DNA from: a virus
Length of the DNA: 63,128 bases
IMG/VR virus record: IMGVR_UViG_3300025266_000001
Coordinates: 1 to 63,128 of that record
Direction: 5' to 3' (one strand)
The position numbers were made by a program, and so were the translations under genes. This document shows positions 29,387 to 35,953 of this stretch, in pieces. Each line of letters begins with the position of its first letter. Within the stretch, counting starts at the first letter, position 1. The notes beneath the pieces are model-generated. The model was not told where the DNA came from and ran no database searches. It saw only the letters and a list, made by a program, of their open reading frames with translations.

Positions 29387-29671
29387 CTAGAACGGCAGAT
29401 CCTCTACCGGAGCGGTCACTGGTACCGGAGCGGTCACTGGTACCGGAGCATCAGTCTTTGGTTGAGCCTCCCAAGTATCCAACTCACAGTAAAACCCTCC
29501 CTTTTGGGATTGCTTTATGTCGATGTTAACCCACCCGTTCTTTTGGTGTTGGTTTAGAAAGGCAATACCCTCGTCTACTTTAATTGATTGTTTTCCAATC
29601 ACCCACTCTGGAGCGTTCTCTTGTCTCTTAAATGAGAATCCATCTGCGAAAATTTTTGGTTTTTGTTCCAT
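29387..29671 (-). CDS. putative ssDNA-binding protein
   Basis: A 94-residue protein from the chosen ATG (MEQKPKIFADGFSFKRQE); a 30-codon upstream extension overlaps another gene and is unlikely. The body looks like a small beta-barrel. The C-terminus is a flexible repeat (APVPVT twice, from an 18-bp tandem DNA repeat) ending in EDLPF, the acidic-Phe tail through which single-strand binding proteins recruit partners. Its place after the annealing protein and exonuclease genes supports the assignment. Confidence 0.55.
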   Translation of the reverse strand: MEQKPKIFADGFSFKRQENAPEWVIGKQSIKVDEGIAFLNQHQKNGWVNIDIKQSQKGGFYCELDTWEAQPKTDAPVPVTAPVPVTAPVEDLPF

Positions 29672-29675
29672 AACT

Positions 29676-29825
29676 TTACAAGTTTTTAATATTAATTGAT
29701 TGATCCAATGTTTCCATCGTAGCGAGAATGATATTATCTTTCTCTTTACGGGTGCTGACATCCATCGGAATTTTTAATATCAGCACACGGGTATTAGGTT
29801 TAAATAATCTTTTTAAGTAATTCAT
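29676..29825 (-). CDS. small hypothetical early protein
   Basis: A 49-residue ORF (MNYLKRLFKPNTRVLILKIP at the start). It begins within the stop codon of the exonuclease gene (TAATG overlap) and ends four bases before the ssDNA-binding candidate. Tight packing and a sensible amphipathic sequence support a real gene. No family recognised. Confidence 0.6.
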   Translation of the reverse strand: MNYLKRLFKPNTRVLILKIPMDVSTRKEKDNIILATMETLDQSINIKNL

Positions 29826-30562
29826 TATAATATTTCATCTACATAAAAGAACCGGATGTCCTCTGTTGGATTATCTCCATAGAATCTATGGTATTGGGTT
29901 ATCGCTCGGTCAACCTTCTCCTCGCCCCTTCTAATGAACTCCTGAGAGGGTCTGAAGATGCCTAACTTACCGTTAGTCTTGTCTACAACATAAAAAATAA
30001 GAGGTTTTCCAAATAAAGTTTGGTATATGTAGCACTGACTGTCGTAGTTATACTTCTTAGCTGAGTATTTAAAATCAGCAATCTTACTCGTGGTTTTTAG
30101 ATCAATTATTTTATCCGTACATAAAATATCAGCCTTTCCTTTCCAAAGAACTCCCTTGATTTCCTTAATCATCGGAACCTCGTACCGGTTTCCTTCTTGT
30201 CTAATACCTTCAAAAAACGGCAGGTTTTGCATCATCGTATCTACACAACCCTTTATCTCTATACCTTCCTTCTCTAGCATTATAATATCTTGTGAGCTTT
30301 CGGTAACCGCTTCTTTATAGGCTTTCGTGACCCGTGAAGATACGTCAATAAATTTTGTCTCCTTAGCCTTCTCCGGCTCAAGAATTAATTGATGGAAGTA
30401 TCTACCTTTATGGAAGTTTATATTGTCTGGCTGAGGTTTTCTAAAATCTACAGGATTATCAAGCAAGGATCCTATGTCAGAGTTAGATAAAAATTGCTTG
30501 CCAAACGCTCCGTAATAGTCCTCGTCAATTAGAAGTCTATTAATAGTTTTTTGGTCCATCAT
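29825..30562 (-). CDS. PD-(D/E)XK exonuclease (DUF3799/RecE-type)
   Basis: A 245-residue nuclease. An early His/Gly motif (FHKGRYFHQLILEPE), the catalytic strand pair (WKGKADILCTDKIIDLKTT, giving D and D-L-K), and a helix with Tyr/Gln (YNYDSQCYIYQTLFG) are in the order found in RecE/lambda-exonuclease-like enzymes. It overlaps the DUF1071 annealing protein gene by 4 bases; such pairs form two-component phage recombination systems that resect double-strand ends and anneal the strands. Confidence 0.82.
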   Translation of the reverse strand: MMDQKTINRLLIDEDYYGAFGKQFLSNSDIGSLLDNPVDFRKPQPDNINFHKGRYFHQLILEPEKAKETKFIDVSSRVTKAYKEAVTESSQDIIMLEKEGIEIKGCVDTMMQNLPFFEGIRQEGNRYEVPMIKEIKGVLWKGKADILCTDKIIDLKTTSKIADFKYSAKKYNYDSQCYIYQTLFGKPLIFYVVDKTNGKLGIFRPSQEFIRRGEEKVDRAITQYHRFYGDNPTEDIRFFYVDEIL

Positions 30563-31218
30563 TTTGCAGATACCGTTTTAGTGATGGTGGCTTTTACATT
30601 TGCAGAGATCTTGTACTTACGGGATAATGAATCAATAATACGCTTTACGCCCATAGACTTGCTTTCTTCAACGTATTTTAAAACCCTATCCCAATTAGCA
30701 TCACCCGTTTTTAATACAATCAGTCCTGCATCTACTGCAGTTGGTTTTGATATAGGTAAAACCGCTATTGGTTCTGAAGCTTCAGTTTCCGGCAAGTCTT
30801 CACCCGCATAGATATATATACCCATTCCGTGCATAGCTAAATTTTTAACTAGACACCTCATTAGTGTTTTATTGATATCAAAAGTCGTGGCGGGTGCCAC
30901 TTCCTTATCTCCATAACGAGTAGTGTAAGAATACCCCTCTTTTTTCATTGACTTGTTGGCACCGTCCATTACCGGTAGCCACATTGATAATGTCTCTCCC
31001 GCAATTGTAACTGTACTATGACACATAAATCCAAGGTTTTCATCATACTCGATTCCCCCCATTTCATATGTAGCGTCTGGACACGCTTTTTTAACTTCGC
31101 TCCAAGCCCAAGCCCAAGACAAATATGATAGGTTGTTTTTCTTATCAACCTTAGAGTTGACATTAATCGCTGACAATTTTTCAAAGGTAGTCGCTTCCTT
31201 TTCTTCTGATTTTGACAT
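30559..31218 (-). CDS. DUF1071 (Sak-type) single-strand annealing protein
   Basis: A 219-residue protein. The motifs NLSYLSWAWAWSEVKKACPD near the N-terminus and MHGMGIYIYAGEDLPE in the middle are diagnostic of DUF1071, a RAD52-like recombinase family of phages. The C-terminal third is a less conserved helical tail. It anneals complementary strands in partnership with the exonuclease encoded by the overlapping next gene. Confidence 0.88.
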   Translation of the reverse strand: MSKSEEKEATTFEKLSAINVNSKVDKKNNLSYLSWAWAWSEVKKACPDATYEMGGIEYDENLGFMCHSTVTIAGETLSMWLPVMDGANKSMKKEGYSYTTRYGDKEVAPATTFDINKTLMRCLVKNLAMHGMGIYIYAGEDLPETEASEPIAVLPISKPTAVDAGLIVLKTGDANWDRVLKYVEESKSMGVKRIIDSLSRKYKISANVKATITKTVSAK

Positions 31219-31219
31219 T

Positions 31220-31630
31220 TTATTTTGATTTTAATAGATTTAATTTTTGTGAGATTCTAGAGTATCGTGCCATAAGAACTGCACGACTCATCTTCCATCC
31301 CAATATTGCTTTTTTACTAACCCTTCCATTTACCTCTTGCTTAATGTGCGCCTCAATGTTAATAAGTTTTAGTCGAATATTCGTCAAAGATAATGTATAA
31401 ACCCCATATCTCCACCCTTTTTCAAAAAAAAGATTATATTCCTGCTCCTCAACCTCCTCATAATAGTCACCACCCTTGGTGGTGTTGTATATTTTTATTC
31501 TGAGTGTCTCACGATCCATTATGGATTTTATACCATATACGATTCTAGCCTCACAACACTTGCTATTAAGGTTCGTAGAATATTGATCATCTACTGACTG
31601 CTGGAACACATCTGCTAAATTATACTTCAT
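31220..31630 (-). CDS. conserved early protein
   Basis: A 136-residue protein with a central aromatic motif (FFEKGWRYGVYTLSLTNIRL) followed by a basic helix (KKAILGWKMSRAVLMARYS). I recall similar proteins in early regions of Bacteroidota phages, always without known role. One base separates it from the annealing protein gene, and its start overlaps the DnaA-domain-like gene by 11 bases. Confidence 0.6.
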   Translation of the reverse strand: MKYNLADVFQQSVDDQYSTNLNSKCCEARIVYGIKSIMDRETLRIKIYNTTKGGDYYEEVEEQEYNLFFEKGWRYGVYTLSLTNIRLKLINIEAHIKQEVNGRVSKKAILGWKMSRAVLMARYSRISQKLNLLKSK

Positions 31631-31916
31631 CCTTAATGGTTTTTACTACTAGCTGGTAATCCTTGTCTTTTTTTACTATTTTTGCTGTCTTACGAATTCC
31701 ATAAGTGATAGAGGAGTGGCTTATAATGTATCCCCTTTCCGCCATATACTCTTGGATGTAAACCAGTCTCATAGGTCGTTTTGCACACAAATAATATAGC
31801 AGGTGTCGGGAATCAACAGCATCTTTTCTTTTGTTTTTTTCAAACAGCAGTTTGTCTTCAATGCTAAAAAGATCACACACCCTGTTTACATATTGGTTAA
31901 AAACGTCTTGCTTCAT
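31620..31916 (-). CDS. small DnaA domain IV-like protein
   Basis: About 98 residues from the ATG that gives MKQDVFNQYVNRVCDLFSIE. The rest (RHLLYYLCAKRPMRLVYIQE, then ISHSSITYGIRKT) has the fold signature of the DnaA DNA-binding domain, with S-S-I-T in place of H-S/A-T-V. It has no ATPase domain. With the protein at 23763-24326 the operon encodes two such domains, which may read host DnaA boxes or phage iterons. Confidence 0.6.
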   Translation of the reverse strand: MKQDVFNQYVNRVCDLFSIEDKLLFEKNKRKDAVDSRHLLYYLCAKRPMRLVYIQEYMAERGYIISHSSITYGIRKTAKIVKKDKDYQLVVKTIKDEV

Positions 31917-32052
31917 TATGTTTTTGATTTGAATAAATTGATCCAAAAGATTTAAATAAATTAGTTAATACATTTGTTACGTCTATAGTTTCCGGAGACA
32001 TACGCTCTCTTGACTTCCGTTTTTTAGCGGTAACTTTGTTTGATTTGATCAT
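31897..32052 (-). CDS. small basic early protein
   Basis: A 51-residue ORF with a Lys/Arg-rich N-terminus (KKRKSRERMS). It starts three bases after the previous gene stops and overlaps the next by 20 bases. Composition and packing favour a real nucleic-acid-binding peptide; no family recognised. Confidence 0.5.
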   Translation of the reverse strand: MIKSNKVTAKKRKSRERMSPETIDVTNVLTNLFKSFGSIYSNQKHNEARRF

Positions 32053-32055
32053 AAT

Positions 32056-32355
32056 TTAAGTTGTTGTGTAGTCAAAGGGTTTGTATTCTTCTTCGGTATT
32101 TTTTATTGCAATAATCAGTAGTATAAGGTATCCACAGAGATCAAATAATGTGTCTTCTGTAGCATCATTTAGTCCTTTGTTTTTTATTCTTGAAAGCTTA
32201 TCGTCTATTCTTGTGCACAAAGAGTCCACTGCGTCCCCGTTGCTGAAGATGTGAATTGGCTCTAGGGCTGAATTTCCATAAGCCTCGTTCTTTTCTAGTA
32301 GCATATTACGAACCTCGTCCGTTACGCTTATAATTCTTGATCTATTATCAGACAT
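32056..32355 (-). CDS. Nmad1 / DUF1599-like protein
   Basis: About 99 residues starting at MSDNRSRIISVT. The stretch MLLEKNEAYGNSALEPIHIF followed by IDDKLSRIKN and TLFDLCGYLILL matches nucleotide modification associated domain 1 (DUF1599), an all-alpha domain found in phages near genes for modified bases. No modification enzymes are obvious here. It is the first gene of the replication operon; a 27-codon upstream extension is probably leader. Confidence 0.75.
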   Translation of the reverse strand: MSDNRSRIISVTDEVRNMLLEKNEAYGNSALEPIHIFSNGDAVDSLCTRIDDKLSRIKNKGLNDATEDTLFDLCGYLILLIIAIKNTEEEYKPFDYTTT

Positions 32356-32482
32356 TTTAATATAATTTAATTTTAACGAATTTACGACTAATTTAGGTCT
32401 AAAACTAATTATTTCCACCCTATTAGGTATAAACAAAGGTTGTGGGGGGTATATTATACCTTATCGGGTTCAATTAAATAAT

Positions 32483-32543
32483 GCCTAAAGATATTCCCGT
32501 TACGTTGCTACGCAAGAGGCTTTACTTTGCTATATCTAAAGGC
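32483..32543 (-). ncRNA. large imperfect stem-loop in the early leader
   Basis: GCCTAAAGATAT and ATATCTAAAGGC form a 12-bp stem with two central mismatches around 37 bases, with a small inner hairpin (TTGC/GCAA). It lies between the cassette array and the replication operon. The rest of the gap 32356-32592 shows only a weak promoter-like AACCTTTG on the - strand near 32430. Confidence 0.35.
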
Positions 32544-32592
32544 ACTATCGTTGTTATCCCGTAATTGTGGTGTTATCCGACGTTAGGTGCAA

Positions 32593-32883
32593 TTAATAAG
32601 CACCGTTACTAAACCAATATTTCGTTTCACAATCTTCGCAACAATGTACTTCATCCCAATCCCAATAACTACCATCTAAAGTAGAACCTTTGCTTTCATT
32701 AAAGCATTTAGGATATTGCTCGTTGTTCACTACATAAGTTTCTGTTGTGTCATTGTGTACTGTGCCACAATTAGGGCAAGAGTATTCTTTACCCTTAACT
32801 GCACCTAACAATGTATATAAATCATTGCATTTAGGCATTGGCTTAGTTCCGTTCAATTTATGTTCAATATCTGCTGTATTCAT
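32593..32883 (-). CDS. cassette protein with CxxC pairs
   Basis: A 96-residue protein with two CxxC knuckles (CPNCGTVH and CCEDCETK), a likely zinc ribbon. The cassette proper begins inside the gene at 32808 (codons for LLG|AVKG); the N-terminal third (MNTADIEHKLNGTKPMPK) is encoded in the loop of the attC-like site 32806-32934. The cassette end repeats the start in inverse (GTTAGGTGCA with TGCACCTAAC). Last cassette of the array. Confidence 0.7.
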   Translation of the reverse strand: MNTADIEHKLNGTKPMPKCNDLYTLLGAVKGKEYSCPNCGTVHNDTTETYVVNNEQYPKCFNESKGSTLDGSYWDWDEVHCCEDCETKYWFSNGAY

Positions 32884-32934
32884 AGTTCTGTGTTTATTTA
32901 TTAATAATGCAACGCTTCATATACTAGTCCGTTA
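32806..32934 (-). repeat. attC-like site 1
   Basis: Left arm TAACGGACTAGTATATGAAG followed by CGTTGC pairs with right arm GCAATGATTTATATACATTG followed by TTAGG. The loop holds the start and N-terminal codons of the downstream cassette gene. Confidence 0.7.
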
Positions 32935-32943
32935 TGTGTAATG

Positions 32944-33225
32944 CTACCCAAAGTTATCTATGTCAGCACTATCTCTATATTTCATTTCACAACCAATACA
33001 CTCAATATCTTCTAGTTCACTTTTTGTCATTTCACCTAAGTGATGTATGTTTTTTTCGTGTTCGGGTATCTTTTCACCGCACGCACTACACATAACACCA
33101 GATAAAATTAATTGCTCTTTTAGTGCTTCCCAAATAAGTTCAGGGCTATTAAATTCTGACCTAAATTCATCTTCAAAAGTATCTTCAATCTTACTTACTT
33201 TTTTTATAAATTCTGCTTTTTTCAT
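32944..33225 (-). CDS. chimeric cassette protein, QLILSGV joint, CxxC pairs
   Basis: A 93-residue protein. Residues 1-41 are an acidic helix ending KEQLILSG, encoded in the loop and right arm of attC-like site 33093-33288; from V onward the 164-bp cassette encodes MCSACGEKIPEHEKNIHH and a second pair, CIGC, a likely zinc ribbon. Cassette ends match in inverse over 12 of 13 bases (GTTATGTGTAGTG against CATTACACATAAC). Confidence 0.72.
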   Translation of the reverse strand: MKKAEFIKKVSKIEDTFEDEFRSEFNSPELIWEALKEQLILSGVMCSACGEKIPEHEKNIHHLGEMTKSELEDIECIGCEMKYRDSADIDNFG

Positions 33226-33288
33226 TTGTGTATTTTTATTTAATTTGTTTCTTAATTCTACGCAACTAATCTTATCTGCGATACGTTA
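33093..33288 (-). repeat. attC-like site 2 (QLILSGV type)
   Basis: Right arm GCAATTAATTTTATCTG then GTGTTATG pairs with left arm CAGATAAGATTAGTTGC (here CGCAGATAAGATTAGTTGCG at 33260-33280 on the - strand). The loop encodes the N-terminal helix of the chimeric gene. Confidence 0.75.
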
Positions 33289-33495
33289 TGTGGCATTTAC
33301 TGCACGTCTAACATCAACCCAATATTTTCTAACAGAAACCACTCCCCAATTTTCTGCTTGTAATTCAATTTCGTCAATTACCTTATTTACTACTTTATTT
33401 GTTTCTTTATCGCTTGGCATATAACCATTGTCTTCATCCCATTCATATTGTTGAAACTTTTCTAATAAATCTTCTGCTTTTAATTTTGGACTCAT
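33286..33495 (-). CDS. cassette protein, hypothetical
   Basis: About 69 residues starting MSPKLKAEDLLEKFQQYEWD, then a coiled acidic-basic region with one WG motif. Whole gene lies inside its cassette (33286-33515), whose ends are inverse over 10 bases (GTTATGTGGC). I recall the opening from similar phage and plasmid proteins, function unknown. Confidence 0.65.
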   Translation of the reverse strand: MSPKLKAEDLLEKFQQYEWDEDNGYMPSDKETNKVVNKVIDEIELQAENWGVVSVRKYWVDVRRAVNAT

Positions 33496-33512
33496 AATAA
33501 AATAACGCCACA

Positions 33513-33639
33513 TAACAAAATATAAAAATAATAGCCTAGTTACGTGGTCTTATTAAAGGCTATTGTGTATTAATTAATTTAGTTTATAATTGAATATTTG
33601 TTTACTTTTTATCGGCTACTATTATTATACTAACCGTTA
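33513..33639 (-). repeat. attC-like site 3
   Basis: Contains a perfect AATAGCC/GGCTATT stem (33530-33564) and arms TAACGGTTAGTATAATAATA and TATTATTTTTATATTTTG before GTTATGTGG. It is noncoding and lies between two cassettes. Confidence 0.6.
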
Positions 33640-33655
33640 CCAAAAATAAAAAATA

Positions 33656-33913
33656 CTAATCTTTCATCTTTTTAATAAAGTCCGTGAAGTGTAGAGTGTA
33701 TGCAGGATGAAATCCATTGTGTTTTAAAATACTTTCATCCATTATTATATCCATTGGTGTTTTAGGTATAATTTTGTCTTTTACTTCTTCTGTTAATGTT
33801 TCGTCAAGGTATTTATAAAACTCAATTCCAAGTCCGTCAATATCTTCATTGGTTAGTGTTTTACCAGCTTCTTTCCAATTTTTTCTAATAAAGTATCTAA
33901 AAATGTCTGTCAT
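33656..33913 (-). CDS. cassette protein, hypothetical
   Basis: About 85 residues from the ATG giving MTDIFRYFIRKNWKEAGKTL. It is soluble, with a DGLGIEFYKYLDETL helix in the middle. The upstream codons belong to the attC-like site. Cassette ends match in inverse over 9 bases (GTTACCAAA). Confidence 0.65.
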   Translation of the reverse strand: MTDIFRYFIRKNWKEAGKTLTNEDIDGLGIEFYKYLDETLTEEVKDKIIPKTPMDIIMDESILKHNGFHPAYTLHFTDFIKKMKD

Positions 33914-33939
33914 AATTATCCGTATTTTTTTACATTTGG

Positions 33940-33992
33940 TAACACCGTATAAAATCCATTGCGAAAAGCAACGTATCTTATACAATTCGTTA
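33940..33992 (-). repeat. attC-like site 4 (compact, clearest example)
   Basis: Only 53 bases. On the - strand TAACG, GTATAAGATACGTTGC, loop TTTTC, GCAATGGATTTTATAC, GGTGTTA. The stem has one or two mismatches and unpaired bases, as in classical attC hairpins. Confidence 0.8.
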
Positions 33993-33995
33993 TGC

Positions 33996-34211
33996 TTAAT
34001 TTTTTAGCCAACATTCTATCCATAAGTTAAGCCAAAGTACTTGTATATCTATTGCGAAATGGTATTTACCTATATTGTTTTGTTTGTTAACTTTTAGCAC
34101 AAATCCAAAGTCTAGCCAATCCCAAATTATGTGAGGTTTAAAAAACATAAGCATAACACCGTATAAAGTCCATTGCTTTTTATCTTTTTGGTCACTTATT
34201 TCTTTACTCAT
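33996..34211 (-). CDS. chimeric cassette protein, QWTLYGV joint
   Basis: A 71-residue protein. The first 18 codons (MSKEISDQKDKKQWTLYG) come from the loop and arm of attC-like site 34154-34278; the 167-bp cassette supplies the rest, rich in Trp and Ile (DIQVLWLNLWIECWLKN). Cassette ends are inverse over about 16 bases (GTTATGCTTA). The C-terminal sequence resembles small conserved phage proteins. The first codons are shared with the gene at 35007. Confidence 0.7.
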   Translation of the reverse strand: MSKEISDQKDKKQWTLYGVMLMFFKPHIIWDWLDFGFVLKVNKQNNIGKYHFAIDIQVLWLNLWIECWLKN

Positions 34212-34278
34212 AATTTCTGTTTATTAATTAGTTTTGTCGCTTAATTAAAGGTTGCAACGTACCTTATACAGTCCGTTA
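34154..34278 (-). repeat. attC-like site 5 (QWTLYGV type)
   Basis: Left arm TAACGGACTGTATAAGGTAC then GTTGC pairs with right arm GCAATGGACTTTATACGG then TGTTATG. The loop carries a start codon and the N-terminal codons of the downstream gene. Confidence 0.75.
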
Positions 34279-34295
34279 GCAAACATAATTTGCTA

Positions 34296-34523
34296 CTATT
34301 CGCATTCATTACAATGTTCTTTTCTTCTTCCATTTTCATCGACTGTATAACCATATCCATCACAATTACCGCAAACAACGGATTTGCTAACAACGGGTAT
34401 CGTTAATGCTGTGTTGCAAGTTTCAATAATCATTTTACCCCATTCCTCATCAACTCGACCAAGTTTTATACCTGTTAAAAGTTGTACTTTTACTTGCTCA
34501 ATATCGTTTTTTAATTCTTCCAT
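34296..34523 (-). CDS. chimeric cassette protein with CxxC pairs
   Basis: A 75-residue protein. The N-terminal 45 or so residues form a helix ending TIPVVSKS; the recombination point falls in the VVS codons. The 115-bp cassette encodes a zinc-knuckle-like end (CGNCDGYGYTV and HCNECE), similar to the DnaJ-type CxxCxGxG repeat. Cassette ends are inverse over 9 bases (GTTAGCAAA). Confidence 0.7.
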   Translation of the reverse strand: MEELKNDIEQVKVQLLTGIKLGRVDEEWGKMIIETCNTALTIPVVSKSVVCGNCDGYGYTVDENGRRKEHCNECE

Positions 34524-34576
34524 TTTTATTAAGTTTTGTTATTATTAAATCGCACTAACCATACCCAAATACGTTG
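34388..34576 (-). repeat. attC-like site 6
   Basis: Left arm GGGTATGGTTAGTGC and right arm GCATTAACGATACCC pair over 13 of 15 bases, with quite different sequence from the other sites, so the stem is conserved and not the bases. The loop codes for the N-terminal helix of the next gene. Confidence 0.7.
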
Positions 34577-34592
34577 TGCTTAATACGGAATA

Positions 34593-34916
34593 CTAATAAA
34601 GGTATGGGTGCAAAGTTTGCAAACTATCTTTTTTTACTTCTTCCCAGATTATTTGATTATCCCAAGTGCAAGGCACAAACACTTGTTTGCAGTATAATTT
34701 AACTCCTGTTTTTCTAAGTTCAGATATTACATCTTCCATCTCTTCGTCACTCATATTGTTTGCGCCTTTTATGTTCTTGCTTACAAAGTCAGCGACTTGC
34801 AAACTCTCAGGTTGTTCGCATACATAACAACGGGTTTGTTTATCCGAGCAAGAAAAAAGTACTAAGCACAACAATGTATAAAGTGCATAGCGAGTAAGCG
34901 TTTTAATTAAGTTCAT
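34593..34916 (-). CDS. chimeric cassette lipoprotein
   Basis: A 107-residue protein with a lipoprotein signal: basic N-region (MNLIKTLTRYALYT), hydrophobic core and lipobox LVLFSC, followed by a Cys-containing mature domain (CYVCEQPESL). The junction lies inside the signal peptide: the first 16 or so codons are in the attC-like site 34869-34993 and the rest in the 298-bp cassette. Cassette ends are inverse over 14 positions with one mismatch (GTTGTGCTTA). A phage-encoded envelope lipoprotein could act in superinfection exclusion; this is inference. Confidence 0.65.
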   Translation of the reverse strand: MNLIKTLTRYALYTLLCLVLFSCSDKQTRCYVCEQPESLQVADFVSKNIKGANNMSDEEMEDVISELRKTGVKLYCKQVFVPCTWDNQIIWEEVKKDSLQTLHPYLY

Positions 34917-34993
34917 TTTGTATCTATTTAAGTTCTTTATAATTCAATATTTCGTGCTGTTTAGGTCGCTACGACACCTTATACTAGACGTTA
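34869..34993 (-). repeat. attC-like site 7
   Basis: Left arm TAACGTCTAGTATAAGGTGT then CGTAGCG pairs with right arm CGCTATGCACTTTATACATT then GTTGTG. Stem sequence is again different but paired. Confidence 0.72.
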
Positions 34994-35006
34994 GAGTGCA
35001 TTGTGC

Positions 35007-35240
35007 TTAAATTACATCACCACATTTGGAGCAGGCGGTTATATCTACGCCACAAGTTATATCTGCTTGGTAATCGTGTTCGCACAACGTACCCTTCGGC
35101 ACACTAACACCAGATAAAATTAATTGCTTGGCTTCTAGCTTTTCTACATAAGACTCTAATTGGTCAACGTATTCTAAAAATCTCATTTTAGAACCTTCAT
35201 AATACATTACTCTTTCTGGTTTTGTTATTTCTTTACTCAT
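35007..35240 (-). CDS. chimeric cassette protein, QLILSGV joint, Cys-rich end
   Basis: A 77-residue protein. A coiled-coil N-terminal half ending EAKQLILSG lies in the attC-like site 35105-35297; the 117-bp cassette encodes VSVPKGTLCEHDYQADITCG and ACSKCGDVI, a likely metal site (C, H, CxxC). Cassette ends are inverse over 9 of 10 bases (GTTAGTGTGC with GCACTCTAAC). Its first codons (MSKEIT) match the gene at 33996. Confidence 0.72.
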   Translation of the reverse strand: MSKEITKPERVMYYEGSKMRFLEYVDQLESYVEKLEAKQLILSGVSVPKGTLCEHDYQADITCGVDITACSKCGDVI

Positions 35241-35297
35241 CGTTTATTTATTTAATTCGTTAATATTTCCGCAACTAATCTTATCTGTATAACGTTA
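35105..35297 (-). repeat. attC-like site 8 (QLILSGV type)
   Basis: Left arm CAGATAAGATTAGTTGC and right arm GCAATTAATTTTATCTG pair over 17 positions with two mismatches. The 30 bases after the left arm are shared with the site at 37211-37399. Confidence 0.78.
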
Positions 35298-35420
35298 TAC
35301 ACAATAAATTAAACCTAACACTATCAATCCAACAAATAAAGTCATACCAACATAGTGTTTAATTAATTCTCTTGTCTTGTTAATATTTTTACCCTGTAAT
35401 TCTAATAAAGCTAATTTCAT
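35295..35420 (-). CDS. small single-pass membrane protein with canonical SD
   Basis: A 41-residue protein with a C-terminal membrane helix (VGMTLFVGLIVLGLIYCV). It is preceded by AAGGAGG seven bases before the ATG, a near-perfect Shine-Dalgarno sequence and rare in this genome. Cassette ends are inverse over 9 bases (GTTATACAC with GTGTATAAC). An in-frame ATG seven codons upstream overlaps the SD and is less likely. Confidence 0.65.
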   Translation of the reverse strand: MKLALLELQGKNINKTRELIKHYVGMTLFVGLIVLGLIYCV

Positions 35421-35504
35421 ATAATATCCTCCTTGTAACATAATTTTGTTTTTTAAATGGTTTAATTAAAAGTGTATAACATCGTACATAATTAATAAAT
35501 AAAA

Positions 35505-35645
35505 CTAACTGCGTGCTAGCTTTGTTTCAAGTTCGTATAGTGTAGTTAAACTAAGTACTGTATGGTTTCCATCATTTAAGCAGTCTCTAACAAGTCTAAT
35601 TAAGTACCTTCTTTCTGCTTCTGTTATTTTAATTTCGTGTTTCAT
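35505..35645 (-). CDS. small hypothetical protein, possibly inside an attC-like loop
   Basis: A 46-residue ORF (MKHEIKITEAERRYLIRLVR at the start), helical, no membrane segment. It lies wholly between two cassette boundaries (35480 and 35680), so it is either an extra gene within a long attC-like loop or a cassette whose own ends have decayed. The sequence looks protein-like; function unknown. Confidence 0.55.
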   Translation of the reverse strand: MKHEIKITEAERRYLIRLVRDCLNDGNHTVLSLTTLYELETKLARS

Positions 35646-35691
35646 AATTCGTAATTTTAAAATTCATATTCTAATTCGCCGTTATGCGCAA

Positions 35692-35898
35692 TTAAAGTCC
35701 GTCATTTAACTCTTGTGGTTCTTTATTACATTTAGCACATATATACCCATATAGATGGTCTTTCACTTTTCCGAGTTCTTCTACATCCCAAAGTTCCTCA
35801 CCGTCTTTTTCAGTCACTTTTACTTTAAACTTTTCATTCCAAACATTGTATATCCTAATAAATTCATCAGAACCACATTCACATTTATAATATTTCAT
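35692..35898 (-). CDS. zinc-ribbon cassette protein
   Basis: A 68-residue protein with an N-terminal CECGSDEF knuckle and a C-terminal CAKCNKEP knuckle, a classical zinc ribbon. Its 242-bp cassette has inverse ends over 9 bases (GTTATGCGC with GCGCATAAC), and a palindrome AAGCGCAT/ATGCGCTT (35914-35946) lies at the upstream junction, where the attC-like site is shortened to about 30 bases. Confidence 0.7.
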   Translation of the reverse strand: MKYYKCECGSDEFIRIYNVWNEKFKVKVTEKDGEELWDVEELGKVKDHLYGYICAKCNKEPQELNDGL

Positions 35899-35953
35899 TT
35901 TTAAATCAATTAAAAGCGCATAACAACGTATAAAATTAATGCGCTTGGTTATA

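Noticed and set aside
22940-32355. Integron integrase or other tyrosine recombinase
   Set aside because: None of the proteins in the genome shows the R...HxxR...Y pattern by eye, so the attC-like sites have no visible cognate enzyme here.
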